Below are positions 51,674 to 60,589 of a stretch of DNA of 64,000 bases, piece by piece (position 1 is the first letter of the stretch; each line of letters starts with the position of its first letter). The DNA is from Croceicoccus estronivorus (GTDB taxonomy: Bacteria > Pseudomonadota > Alphaproteobacteria > Sphingomonadales > Sphingomonadaceae), in contig NZ_JRQQ01000006.1 in the NCBI RefSeq assembly GCF_001625325.1, positions 275,754 to 339,753 of the forward strand. The letters are read 5' to 3'. The notes beneath the pieces are model-generated. The model made no database searches and had not been told where the DNA came from. It saw only the letters and a list, made by a program, of their open reading frames with translations. Both the position numbers and the translations under genes were made by a program.

Positions 51674-53827
51674 ATGCGTAACATCTATCGCGGCTGTTTC
51701 ACGGCCATCGCGCTCGTCGCGACACCGGCGTGGGCGCAGGAAAGCACTGGCGAGTCGTCGCCTTTCGGCGAAATCATCGTGACGGCCCAAAAGCGGGCGG
51801 AGAACGTGCAAGCCGTGCCAATCGCGGTCACGTCTATAGGATCTGGAGATCTCGAAACCGCTCGCGTGGCGAACACGCAGAACCTGCAATTAGCGGTTCC
51901 CTCGCTGAACTATGCAACCAATGCCGGTTTTGCGCAGCCATTTCTTCGCGGCGTCGGCAGCGACATTGGCTCCCCAGGTGCGGAAGCCAGCGTGGCGACC
52001 TTTGTGGACGGCGTGTATATCGTCAACAACCAGGGCGTGATCACAGGACTTCTCGGCGTCGATCGAGTGGAGGTTCTCGCTGGTCCTCAGGGGACGCTAT
52101 ACGGTCGAAATGCGTCGGGTGGCGCGATCAACGTGTATACTTTGACGCCTCGACATGAGGTGGAAGCCGCCGTTACCCTTACAGGCGGCAATTATGATCG
52201 GCTCGAGGGATCCGCCCGTGTTTCCGGAGGCATAACCGACACGCTTGCGGTGGGTGTCTATGTCGCAGGTACGCGTCGGGACACCTATCTCAGCTATGAG
52301 CCGACATTGCCGCCGGGTCAGCGGACCACGAATAAGTCCTGGGCTGCGCGCTTCAAGGCCGTTTGGCAACCGATCGACGCCATAAAGCTGACCGGCAGCA
52401 TCGAGCATAGTTATGACTATAGCGTCGAGTCCGTGTATCGGGGCATTCAGCCGAACGCCATCGGCAACACTCTCGGCGGCGATCCGACCATCGAAGACTA
52501 TGTGATCGTTTCCGATATCGCCCAGTATAGAAAGGCGACGGCCACGACTGCTATCTTGCGTGAGGAAATCGACCTCGGCTTCGCGGATCTCGTGGGTATT
52601 ACCGGCTATCGGAAAAGCAAGAGCACTGTCCAGGCCAATCTCGATGGCACGAATAGTCCGGTTGCATATGTTTACTCTCCGATCGAGAGTCGGCAGTTCT
52701 CACAGGAAGTGCAGCTCCTGTCGAAGCCCGACAGTCCGGTGAAGTGGATTGTAGGTGCCTACTATCTTCATGAGAAGAGCGGTTATACACCCTTGGCAGT
52801 CAGGTCCGATCTTCTGCTGCCTCCGCCGTTGATCGGATATGACTTCTTCTCGCCCATTCGCACGCGTTCCTTCGCGGTGTTCGCGCAGGGCACCGTCCCG
52901 CTGACCGATCGCCTTGGCCTGACCGTTGGCGGTCGCTATACTTGGGACCGCAAGGCGAAAGATGCCGGGCGGCAAGATCTGCTCGCGCCGGACGGTTCGG
53001 TCGCAATGTCGATCCCATATCCTGCGGTCTCGAAGAATTGGCGGAAATTCACCCCGAAGATCGGACTTGAATACCAGCTCGACGACGCGCTCATCTACGC
53101 GACATATTCGCAGGGCTATAAATCCGGTCTGTTCACGACCTCATCGGCCGACAACACGCCTGTCAATCCTGAAACACTGGATTCCTGGGAAGTGGGTTTG
53201 AAGTCGGACCTCTTCGACCGCCGCTTGCGGCTTAATGTCTCGGCTTACTACTACAAGTTCAAGGACCTCCAGGTTGCCATCTTTGAAGGCGGGGCAGCCC
53301 AGACCTATCGGAACGCGGCGCGGGCGCGCGCTTACGGCGTCGATGTCAGTATGATGGCGGCACTGACCGACACCACCACCTTGAAAGTCGGCGCGGCCCT
53401 TGAGCATTCAGAATACAAAGACTTTCCCACGGCTGGCTTCTTCATCCTGACGCCCACGGGTAATATCAATGGGAGCCGTCCGGCTGACGGAAACCCGCTG
53501 ATGCGAGCGCCCAAATTCGTCGGAACGGTCGATTTGACCCAGAAGATCCCTCTCGCCAGCGGCGCCAGCATCGATTTGAATGCGAACCTCTACCATAATA
53601 GCGGATTTAACTGGGATCCCGCCGGGGCGCTCACCCAGCCTGCCTATGACAATGTCAATCTCACCGCGAGTTATATAACAGCGGATAAGCGCTGGAAAAT
53701 TTCTGCGTGGGTGACGAATTTGTTCGACAAGCAGCGCTTCGTTACCAAATCCGTCACCAATTTCGGGACATTTGCGGCGGATGATGCACCTCGCATGTAT
53801 GGCATCACTGCCTCCTGGCAAATGTAA
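51674..53827 (+). CDS. TonB-dependent outer-membrane receptor
   Basis: A 717-residue receptor. The signal peptide (MRNIYRGCFTAIALVATPAWAQ) precedes the TonB box EIIVTAQKRAE, the plug (PSLNYATNAGFAQPFLRGVGSD, VDRVEVLAGPQGTLYGRNASGGAINVY) and a barrel ending GITASWQM. GGGGAGG lies before ATG 51674; a TTG one codon earlier is also in frame. It has its own copy of the 25-bp dyad. It is the same subfamily as the receptor at 29479, but similarity outside the plug is moderate, suggesting different ligands. It ends the meta-cleavage region and is followed by an SMP-30-like gene. Confidence 0.93.
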   Translation: MRNIYRGCFTAIALVATPAWAQESTGESSPFGEIIVTAQKRAENVQAVPIAVTSIGSGDLETARVANTQNLQLAVPSLNYATNAGFAQPFLRGVGSDIGSPGAEASVATFVDGVYIVNNQGVITGLLGVDRVEVLAGPQGTLYGRNASGGAINVYTLTPRHEVEAAVTLTGGNYDRLEGSARVSGGITDTLAVGVYVAGTRRDTYLSYEPTLPPGQRTTNKSWAARFKAVWQPIDAIKLTGSIEHSYDYSVESVYRGIQPNAIGNTLGGDPTIEDYVIVSDIAQYRKATATTAILREEIDLGFADLVGITGYRKSKSTVQANLDGTNSPVAYVYSPIESRQFSQEVQLLSKPDSPVKWIVGAYYLHEKSGYTPLAVRSDLLLPPPLIGYDFFSPIRTRSFAVFAQGTVPLTDRLGLTVGGRYTWDRKAKDAGRQDLLAPDGSVAMSIPYPAVSKNWRKFTPKIGLEYQLDDALIYATYSQGYKSGLFTTSSADNTPVNPETLDSWEVGLKSDLFDRRLRLNVSAYYYKFKDLQVAIFEGGAAQTYRNAARARAYGVDVSMMAALTDTTTLKVGAALEHSEYKDFPTAGFFILTPTGNINGSRPADGNPLMRAPKFVGTVDLTQKIPLASGASIDLNANLYHNSGFNWDPAGALTQPAYDNVNLTASYITADKRWKISAWVTNLFDKQRFVTKSVTNFGTFAADDAPRMYGITASWQM

Positions 53828-53875
53828 CCAACCGAGGAACCCAGCTTCCCAGCATCGCCTAAGTCAGGATAGTGG

Positions 53876-54691
53876 ATGTCGAAGACTTCAGTTCTCGCAA
53901 GCGGCTTACATATCCCCGAGTCGCCGCGGTGGCACGATGATGCGTTTTACTTCGTCGATGGACCCGCGGTGCGTCGGATGTTTGTGGGCGGCCAGCTGGA
54001 AACGGTTGCCGAACCAGGATGCCCGGTTCTGCTGGGCATGGCTTTCGCAAGCGATGGATCGATCCTGACAAATGATGCGATCGGGAGGAGGGTCATGCGG
54101 ATCGCGGCCGATGGCACGATCAGCGTCGTCGCTGACCTTTCCGGCTTGGCAACGACGATGCTCAACGAGATCACATTACTGCCCGATGGCACGATGTTCG
54201 TCGGAGAGATCGGCTTCGATGTCATCGGCGGAGCGGAACCGGCGACCGTTCAACTGATCCGCATTGCGCCGGACGGAATGGCGGCGCGGGTCGGGCCGGA
54301 AATCGCGTTCGCCAACGGGATGGCGGACGCGCCAGATGGTGATGGATTCTATGTCGCGGAATTTGTGAAGGGTGCGATCTGGCATGTGGCGACATCATCG
54401 TCCGAGCCTGTATTCCGTCGTGTCGCGGCGGGGCTTGGCATGGGCGTCGATGGCATAGCCATCAGCCCGACCGGGCGCTTGTGGTACGCCGACATGCTAA
54501 GCGGGCGTTTGATTGAGCTTGACGAAACCGGCGTCATGATCCGCGAAATCCCGACCGGTTATCCCCACGCGACGTCGTTGGCTTTCAAACCGGACAATCG
54601 TACGGTTTTTGCGACGGTCATCGAACAGATGCCGTCTTCCGAAACAATGGGTAATCGCGGCGGCGCGGTCGTCGCGATCGACCTTGATTGA
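53876..54691 (+). CDS. SMP-30/gluconolactonase-like hydrolase
   Basis: A 271-residue propeller lactonase. Metal ligands are visible as Glu15 in IPESPRW, Asn in MLNEITLLPDG and Asp in GMGVDGIAISPTG; the SPTGRLWYADM blade and the PHATSLAFKPD strand are typical. It is shorter and only distantly similar to the one at 3300. It is 48 bp behind the TonB receptor and 14 bp before an SDR. Family members open lactones; the nearby Baeyer-Villiger gene at 57274 could form one. Confidence 0.83.
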   Translation: MSKTSVLASGLHIPESPRWHDDAFYFVDGPAVRRMFVGGQLETVAEPGCPVLLGMAFASDGSILTNDAIGRRVMRIAADGTISVVADLSGLATTMLNEITLLPDGTMFVGEIGFDVIGGAEPATVQLIRIAPDGMAARVGPEIAFANGMADAPDGDGFYVAEFVKGAIWHVATSSSEPVFRRVAAGLGMGVDGIAISPTGRLWYADMLSGRLIELDETGVMIREIPTGYPHATSLAFKPDNRTVFATVIEQMPSSETMGNRGGAVVAIDLD

Positions 54692-54705
54692 GGAGAGTAG
54701 AGGAC

Positions 54706-55458
54706 ATGGCTAGGCTCGAGGGCAAGGTTGTATTGATCTCCGGCGCGGCTTCGGGAATGGGAGCGGCGCATGCCCGGGCCATGGTCCGGGAGGGTGCGAA
54801 GGTGGTCCTGGGCGATATCGCGGACGCGGCGGGGGAAGCGCTGGCGACCGAACTTGGCGACGCATCCTGCTTCGTTCACCTTGACGTGACCCGAGCGCAG
54901 CACTGGAAGGCGGCGGTGGAGACAGCCGTCTCGCGCTTCGGCCGGCTGAACGTCGTGGTCAACAATGCCGGCATGGTGAATGGTGGCCCGCTGGGCCAAT
55001 TTTCCGAGGATGAATGGCAACAAGTGTTGGCCGTCAATCTTACGGGCCCGTTTCTAGGAATGAGCGCGGCGATCGACGAGTTGAAGAGATCAGCACCATC
55101 GTCGATCATCAATATCTCTTCCATTGCCGGTCTCCAGGGAATGGCGGGCCTGCATGGCTATACCTCGTCAAAATTCGGGCTGCGCGGCTTGACCAAGAGC
55201 GCTGCTCTGGAATTGGCGCGCACGGGCGTTCGTGTAAATTCCGTGCATCCTGGCGGCGTTCGCACTGCAATGACTGCCGCTTTTCCTGATGAAGCAGCAA
55301 CCGCACCCATGGGGCGTTGGGGACAGGTAGATGAAGTGACGGGCATCGTCCTCCATTTGGCCAGCGACGAGTCAACCTTTACAACGGGCGCCGAATATTC
55401 CGTTGATGGCGGCGAGTGCGCGGGTGTCGTCCACGATCTAGGCGAACATCTGGACTGA
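54706..55458 (+). CDS. short-chain dehydrogenase/reductase (SDR)
   Basis: A 250-residue classical SDR with SGAASGMG at residues 12-19, Asp37 for NAD(H), NNAG at 86-89, Ser139, Tyr152 and Lys156 (YTSSK). RVNSVHPGGVRTAM and TTGAEYSVDGGECAG close the fold, a style seen in 3-alpha/20-beta hydroxysteroid dehydrogenase-like SDRs. The start at ATG 54706 follows AGGAGAGTAGAGG; the in-frame TTG at 54688 is inside the upstream gene. It is a close paralogue of the SDR at 56342 on the other side of the TetR gene. Confidence 0.9.
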   Translation: MARLEGKVVLISGAASGMGAAHARAMVREGAKVVLGDIADAAGEALATELGDASCFVHLDVTRAQHWKAAVETAVSRFGRLNVVVNNAGMVNGGPLGQFSEDEWQQVLAVNLTGPFLGMSAAIDELKRSAPSSIINISSIAGLQGMAGLHGYTSSKFGLRGLTKSAALELARTGVRVNSVHPGGVRTAMTAAFPDEAATAPMGRWGQVDEVTGIVLHLASDESTFTTGAEYSVDGGECAGVVHDLGEHLD

Positions 55459-55485
55459 GTGCGTTTCGCTGCGGTCAGTGCCCGG

Positions 55486-56121
55486 TCAATCACGCTCCAG
55501 GAATGCCAAGAGATTCTCTGCTAGAGCGGTGATCAACGACTGCTTGTCGCACAGCGGGACGGCGGTGATCGCCAAGCGAGGCAAGCTTTCCACCTGCGCT
55601 AGAAGCGAGACTGCCCGCCCCCTCATGCCGGCGTCCTCTCCGGAAGCCGCTATTGAGAACGGTTTATGCCGTTGCCCGAGCAGAGTGAGAATTCGCTGAT
55701 AACGATCCGCCCGGTCCTGGGCGAGATCAACCTCGACGGGCACTGTTCCCAGCAGTAGCAGCACCGTCTTTTGATCCGCTTCGCAGAAGGCCAGAAATCG
55801 CGTGGTCCATTGAGACAGTAAGGCCAGATCCGGCCTTACAATCGCGGCCAGCTCTTCATAAAGTATCATCACCCCCTGCTCAAATGTTTCGATCAGTTGA
55901 TCGAGAACCTCGATCTTTGACGAGAAATGCAGGTAAAAGGTCTGGCGACTGATGCCGGTAACATTTGCAATCTGATTGATGCCGGTGGTTGCGTAGCCTT
56001 GAGCAGCAAATAGTTTCTGAGCCGCCGTGAGGATCGCCTCGCGAGTCTGCCTAGCCGCTTCTTCGCGGTTTCGAGAATATGTTCCATAGGCCGCCCTCGC
56101 CGCTTTTCCGCTTTTACTCAT
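55486..56121 (-). CDS. TetR-family transcriptional regulator
   Basis: A 211-residue TetR protein: REAILTAAQKLFAAQGYATTGINQIANVTGISRQTFYLHFSSKIEVLDQLIE is the HTH, followed by a helical ligand domain. ATG 56121 is used; GTG 56142 seven codons upstream is possible. It is convergent with the SDR at 54706 and divergent from the paralogous SDR at 56342 across a 200-bp intergenic region that has no copy of either dyad family. It probably represses that SDR and the Baeyer-Villiger gene behind it. Confidence 0.87.
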   Translation of the reverse strand: MSKSGKAARAAYGTYSRNREEAARQTREAILTAAQKLFAAQGYATTGINQIANVTGISRQTFYLHFSSKIEVLDQLIETFEQGVMILYEELAAIVRPDLALLSQWTTRFLAFCEADQKTVLLLLGTVPVEVDLAQDRADRYQRILTLLGQRHKPFSIAASGEDAGMRGRAVSLLAQVESLPRLAITAVPLCDKQSLITALAENLLAFLERD

Positions 56122-56341
56122 GCATGTCTTTTTGCGCGTCACTTTCCGATTGTCCAGATTGACTTCTCGCGTGATTCGATTTACACTGTGTCGTCCGAAT
56201 ATGACAACTGAGAACGCTGCCGGCGGTAGAGGGTGAGATACCGACCCAGCTCATTTAACGCATGCATACCCGTTGATGCGCAGCTTCGCGGTTAGGTTTC
56301 TTGCAAATTGAACTAATACTCTAAAATCAAAGGAAAAAAGG

Positions 56342-57103
56342 ATGTCTCTTCTCAAGTCCAAGATCGCGCTCGTGTCCGGTGGCGCAATGGGTATGGGCGC
56401 GTCTCATGCGAGAGCGATCGTTGCCGAAGGCGGCAAGGTCGTCATCGGCGATGTCTCGGATGAAGCTGGTCGGGCGCTGGCGGCTGAACTTGGTGACGAC
56501 GCGGTCTATGTCCATCTCGATGTCACCAACCCTGCTGATTGGGCCGCCGCCGTCGAAACCGCCGTCACGACTTTCGGCGGGCTCAATGTCCTGGTGAACA
56601 ACGCCGGCATAATCAATGTCGGTGCGCTCGGCAGCTATACCGTTGAAGATTGGAACAAGATTATCGCGGTCAATCTGACAGGCGTTTTCCTCGGGATGTC
56701 CGCAGCGGTGGACGCCCTTAAGAAGTCGGCGCCTTCCTCGATCGTGAACATCTCCTCCATCGCCGGCACACAGGCCGTGGCTGGTTTTCACGGCTATGTC
56801 GCATCGAAATTCGGTGTGCGCGGCATCACGAAGAGCGCCGCCCTGGAACTTGCGCCACATAATGTCCGCGTGAACTCCGTCCATCCGGGCGCGATTCGCA
56901 CGCCAATGACGGCCGGCCTTCCGGATTCGGTTGCCCACAACGCCATGAACCGTTTCGGCAAGCCCGAGGAGATTTCCAACCTGGTGGTCTATCTGGCAAG
57001 CGACCTTTCGAGCCTCTCCACGGGCAGCGAATTCGCAGCAGATGGCGGCGAGGGTGCCGGCGCGGTGAGGCCATTGGCGGAACAACTCGAAGCGGTAACC
57101 TGA
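56342..57103 (+). CDS. short-chain dehydrogenase/reductase (SDR)
   Basis: A 253-residue classical SDR, closely related to that at 54706 throughout (SGGAMGMGASHARAIVAEGGKVVIGD; NLTGVFLGMSAAVDALKKSAPSSIVNISSIAG). Glycine motif at 12-19, Ser139, Tyr152, Lys156. The purine-rich AAAGGAAAAAAGG lies before the ATG. A terminator-like hairpin follows it before the Baeyer-Villiger gene. The pair of paralogues may have come from a local duplication; they could act on the two enantiomers or on successive steps, but this is a guess. Confidence 0.9.
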   Translation: MSLLKSKIALVSGGAMGMGASHARAIVAEGGKVVIGDVSDEAGRALAAELGDDAVYVHLDVTNPADWAAAVETAVTTFGGLNVLVNNAGIINVGALGSYTVEDWNKIIAVNLTGVFLGMSAAVDALKKSAPSSIVNISSIAGTQAVAGFHGYVASKFGVRGITKSAALELAPHNVRVNSVHPGAIRTPMTAGLPDSVAHNAMNRFGKPEEISNLVVYLASDLSSLSTGSEFAADGGEGAGAVRPLAEQLEAVT

Positions 57104-57110
57104 TGGTCTT

Positions 57111-57138
57111 CATCGCTTGCCTGTAAGAGCAAGCGATG
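57111..57138. terminator. terminator-like hairpin after the SDR gene
   Basis: CATCGCTTGC (57111-57120) pairs with GCAAGCGATG (57129-57138) across an 8-nt loop; outer GGT/ACC can extend the stem past a small bulge. There is no T run, so it may only partly separate the SDR from the monooxygenase gene at 57274. Confidence 0.45.
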
Positions 57139-57273
57139 ACCTATCGCTCGGACCGATCGCTGCCATTGAGGCAAATCGGCCTGCGCTCACGAAGTGCGAC
57201 GCCGTTCCGGCTCGCCCACCTCGTGTTTCCATGATGTGAGTCGAACGAACTTGGCCTTGGGCCACAAGAGCAA

Positions 57274-58947
57274 GTGGAGAGTCGAGTGCTTGAACGAGAA
57301 GAATCTGAATTCTATGACGCGGTGATCGTCGGCGCCGGCCACTCGGGCCTCTACATGCTCCACAAGCTGAGAGGGCTGGGTTTTTCGGCGATCGTTCTAG
57401 AGGCTGAGGACGATATTGGCGGCACTTGGTATCGCAATCGGTATCCGGGGCTACGTTGCGATGTCGAGAGTGTGCTCTACAGCTACAGCTTTGACGAGGA
57501 TCTCGATCAGGAGTGGGAATGGAGCGAGCGGTTCCCGGCGCAGCCCGAGATTCTCGACTATCTCAACCACGTTGCGGACCGCTTCGATCTGCGCCGGGAC
57601 ATTGTCCTGAATAGTGAGATCACCGGCGCGACTTGGGATGATGATGCCCGGGCCTGGACGCTCCGCGCGGTCAACGGCAAAAGCTACCGTGGTCGCTTTT
57701 GCTTGATGGCTACAGGTATCTTGTCTGTTCCGTCGATGCCGTCCGACGAACTGACCGGTGCCTTCGAAGGCGAGTGGTATCACACCGCAAACTGGCCAAA
57801 GGATCCGGTGGACTTTACGGGCAAGCGCGTGGGTGTGATCGGCACCGGATCATCGGCGGTCCAGGTCATACCGCGTCTGGCGGAGCAGGCGAGCCATCTC
57901 TACGTGTTCCAGCGCACACCGGCTTTCGCGATTCCGGCGAACAATTATCGCCTTGATGACGACTACCGTGCGTGGTGGCGCGAGAACTTCCGAGGCGTTC
58001 GCGAAAAGAACCGCTGGGGGACGATCGTCGGCTTTGGCGATACCCGCATGGACGACCGCTATCGCGTAGCTCCCGTGCCGAGCGCGCTCGACGCCACGCC
58101 TGAGGAACGGCGTGCGCGCTATCAGATGTTCTGGGACATGGGGGGTGGGCAGATCACCATCGGGTATCCCGATCTCATCGTAAACGAAGATGCCAATCGT
58201 ACCCTGGCGGACTTTACGGAGCAGAAGATCGACGAAATTGTTAGTGATCCAGAAACCGCCGATGCGTTGAAGCCGCGTGGCTTTCCGGTGGGCACTAAAC
58301 GGCCGTGCCTCGAGATCGGCTACTATGAAGCATTCAACCGTGATAATGTGACGCTGGTCGATCTCCGGCGCGATCCGCTAGCTCGGACCGCGGAGCACGG
58401 CATCGAAACTCGGTCCGGCGCATGCTACGCTCTTGACGCGCTGGTGTTTGCGACTGGCTATGACGCCGTTACGGGCGCGCTTGTGCGGATGAATATTCAA
58501 GGCCGCCGAGGCACTGAGCTGGCTGCCAAATGGGCTGCCGGCCCGGTCGCCTATCTGGGATTGATGACCGCCGATTTCCCGAACCTTTTCATGCTTCTTG
58601 GTCCAACCAGCCCATCAGCATTTACCAACTGTATAAGTTCAATTGAACAGCACGTCGATTGGATCGCGGATTTGCTCGTAACCATGCGCGGCGACAAGCA
58701 AGAGGTGGTCGAAGTCACTAGTGATGCGGAAGAAGCATGGTCGCGACACGCGGCCGAACTCGTAGGCCAAACACTCTTTCCCAAAGCAAATTCCTGGTAC
58801 ATGGGCGACAATATACCGGGGAAACCACGCCGCATGTTGATCTATGTCGGCGGGATGGCTTCGTATCGCGAGAAGTGCAACGCCGTCGCGGCTGCGGGAT
58901 ATGAGGGCTTCGTTTTCTCTGGCCCGACAGCCGTTGTTAGTTCCTAA
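57274..58947 (+). CDS. Baeyer-Villiger flavin monooxygenase (type I)
   Basis: A 557-residue enzyme with GAGHSG (20-25) for FAD, GGTWYRNRYPGLRCD (49-63), the fingerprint F164-x-G-xxx-H170-xxx-W174-P175, and IGTGSSAVQ (189-197) for NADPH; FATGYDAVTG is the later conserved ATG motif. GTG 57274 is given as start; a second GTG at 57286 behind GGAG is equally possible. It is the second such gene in the window and only moderately similar to 9995-11629. It probably makes a lactone or ester from a cyclic ketone, as a partner of the adjacent SDRs and SMP-30 lactonase. Confidence 0.92.
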   Translation: MESRVLEREESEFYDAVIVGAGHSGLYMLHKLRGLGFSAIVLEAEDDIGGTWYRNRYPGLRCDVESVLYSYSFDEDLDQEWEWSERFPAQPEILDYLNHVADRFDLRRDIVLNSEITGATWDDDARAWTLRAVNGKSYRGRFCLMATGILSVPSMPSDELTGAFEGEWYHTANWPKDPVDFTGKRVGVIGTGSSAVQVIPRLAEQASHLYVFQRTPAFAIPANNYRLDDDYRAWWRENFRGVREKNRWGTIVGFGDTRMDDRYRVAPVPSALDATPEERRARYQMFWDMGGGQITIGYPDLIVNEDANRTLADFTEQKIDEIVSDPETADALKPRGFPVGTKRPCLEIGYYEAFNRDNVTLVDLRRDPLARTAEHGIETRSGACYALDALVFATGYDAVTGALVRMNIQGRRGTELAAKWAAGPVAYLGLMTADFPNLFMLLGPTSPSAFTNCISSIEQHVDWIADLLVTMRGDKQEVVEVTSDAEEAWSRHAAELVGQTLFPKANSWYMGDNIPGKPRRMLIYVGGMASYREKCNAVAAAGYEGFVFSGPTAVVSS

Positions 58948-59097
58948 AATCAAATCACTTTATAGATTGCATAGAATATCTGCGATCACATTTTTATATC
59001 TTTGATCCATATTCATTCAGTAATATTATTATATAAATAAATATTATTATCCCATTATTTAAGTATTTTAGAAAGGATATTTAGTTTAAGGGTAGCG
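58948..59097. other. AT-rich boundary between catabolic and conjugation blocks
   Basis: 150 bp that are much more AT-rich than the flanking genes, with runs such as TAATATTATTATATAAATAAATATTATTAT. It separates the last catabolic gene from the LysR/trb block. There is no gene in it. It could hold the LysR promoter and mark a recombination junction. Confidence 0.5.
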
Positions 59098-60045
59098 ATG
59101 ATTGAATTGCGCCAACTCCGCTACCTGATCGCGGCGGCCGAGGCGGGCAGCTTCAGCCGGGCGGCGCGCAACCTCAACATCAAGCAGCCCACGCTGAGCC
59201 GCTACATCCTCGAAACCGAGAAGCGGCTGGGCATGGCGCTGTTCGACCGCAAGACGCGCGGCGCCACGCTGACGGTGGACGGTGCGACCTATCTGCGCGT
59301 CGCAAAGCGGATCATGAAGGAGTGGGACGAGCTTGACACATGGGTCAGCGCCACGACCAACGGCCATGCCGGCAAGCTGGCGGTGGGCTTCTACACCTCC
59401 TTCTCGGCCGGTAACCTGCGCGCGACGCTGAGCGAGTTTGGCGAGCGGCATCCCGAGGTGAAGCTGCGCGGGTTCGAGCGCGACCGTGACATGCTTCTGG
59501 CGGGGATCGAGAACGGACTACTCGACATCGCCATCATGATCGGCGAGGCGCCGCATCAAGGGCTGATGAGCCGCTCCTTCTGGAGCGAGCGCATCCTGGT
59601 GGCGATGCCGGAAGCGCACGCGCTCGCGACACGCGAACGCATCCACTGGACCGACCTGGCCGGGGAACGCTTCCTGCTGACCGAGCGCGATCCCGGCCCG
59701 GAGACACGCAACATGCTCCTGGGCAAGCTCGGGATGCCGGGCTACTCGCCCGAAATCGACATGGACGACATCAGGCGGGATACCGTGCTGAGCGTCATTG
59801 CGCTCGGCGGGCACATCTCGATCGTCGCGGAATCGGCGCTCGGTATCTACGTCCCCGGCGTGGTCTTCCGCGAGGTCCACGAGACCAATGGGCACACGCG
59901 GATCGGCTTCTCGGGCTATTGGCGCGAGGACAATGAAAATCCGGTGTTGCGCTGTTTTCTTGAGTTCGTCACCACCCGCTATTCGTTGCCGTCGGTGCCT
60001 GGGCCGCAGCCATCTTATCAGCAACCGGGAAAGGAGCCGTCATGA
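59098..60045 (+). CDS. LysR-family regulator of the conjugation block
   Basis: A 315-residue LTTR. The HTH is IELRQLRYLIAAAEAGSFSRAARNLNIKQPTLSRYILETEKRLGMALFDRKTRGATLT, followed by a hinge helix and the effector domain starting GKLAVGFYTSFSAGNLRATLSEF. It follows an AT-rich region and overlaps the TrbK-like gene (ATGA), so the two are co-translated. Integrative elements of the Tn4371-like group and related plasmids often carry a LysR gene beside trb genes; control of transfer is likely but not shown. It is distinct from the LysR at 43118. Confidence 0.9.
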   Translation: MIELRQLRYLIAAAEAGSFSRAARNLNIKQPTLSRYILETEKRLGMALFDRKTRGATLTVDGATYLRVAKRIMKEWDELDTWVSATTNGHAGKLAVGFYTSFSAGNLRATLSEFGERHPEVKLRGFERDRDMLLAGIENGLLDIAIMIGEAPHQGLMSRSFWSERILVAMPEAHALATRERIHWTDLAGERFLLTERDPGPETRNMLLGKLGMPGYSPEIDMDDIRRDTVLSVIALGGHISIVAESALGIYVPGVVFREVHETNGHTRIGFSGYWREDNENPVLRCFLEFVTTRYSLPSVPGPQPSYQQPGKEPS

Positions 60046-60350
60046 CGCAAGGAAAGACACTCATCATCGTGCTGGTCACGCTCATCATCGGGTTCGGGGC
60101 GGGTTTCGTGCTCCGTCCGGTGATCGTGCCCGTCGATCGGACGGCGATCGTCGCCGGCCCGCCTGCCGCCGCCCCGGCGTCGGCCGGGTCGCGCGGGACG
60201 CAGTATTTCGCGGCGCATCTCGATGAAGCGCGGCAGGTCGTGGCGCAATGCGCCGAAGGAACAGCGCGCGGCGACGAGTGCGCCAATGCCGAGCAGGCCG
60301 TGATCGAGGCGGAAGGCCGAGAACGCTTCAAGAAGTTCATGGGCAACTGA
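60042..60350 (+). CDS. TrbK-like small inner-membrane protein (putative entry exclusion)
   Basis: A 102-residue protein with one N-terminal membrane segment (TLIIVLVTLIIGFGAGFVL) and a periplasmic region with two Cys residues (VVAQCAEGTARGDECANAEQAV) that could form a disulfide. Size, topology and position next to trbI match the alternative TrbK proteins annotated in alphaproteobacterial trb clusters, thought to block redundant conjugation into a donor. It overlaps the LysR stop and converges with the DUF2274-type gene. Confidence 0.65.
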   Translation: MTQGKTLIIVLVTLIIGFGAGFVLRPVIVPVDRTAIVAGPPAAAPASAGSRGTQYFAAHLDEARQVVAQCAEGTARGDECANAEQAVIEAEGRERFKKFMGN

Positions 60351-60367
60351 CGGCAGGCGGCGCGCGC

Positions 60368-60589
60368 TCAGTTCCGCTGCGCGCGGTGCCGGCGAAAGGC
60401 CCGGTCGGTTTCCATGAACCGGGTGAGCATCGGCGCGACCAGCTTGTCGGGCGGGACCGGCGATCCCCCGGTCTCGGCCGCGAGCGCAGCGGCATAGGCT
60501 TGCAAGTCGCGATGCACGGCGGCGGGCAGCTCCACGGAGAGCTTGACCGGCCGATCGTCGGCCAGCGGCCCCAGCTTCAATTTGCTCAT
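60368..60589 (-). CDS. DUF2274-type small protein downstream of trbI
   Basis: A 73-residue soluble protein, starting MSKLKLGPLADDRPVKLSVELP and ending in a basic RAFRRHRAQRN tail. The VKLSVELPAAVHRDLQAYA segment resembles a ribbon-helix-helix-like pattern, so DNA binding is possible. Its ATG overlaps the trbI stop (ATGA). Proteins of this kind regularly follow trbI in alphaproteobacterial transfer clusters; their function is not established. Confidence 0.75.
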   Translation of the reverse strand: MSKLKLGPLADDRPVKLSVELPAAVHRDLQAYAAALAAETGGSPVPPDKLVAPMLTRFMETDRAFRRHRAQRN

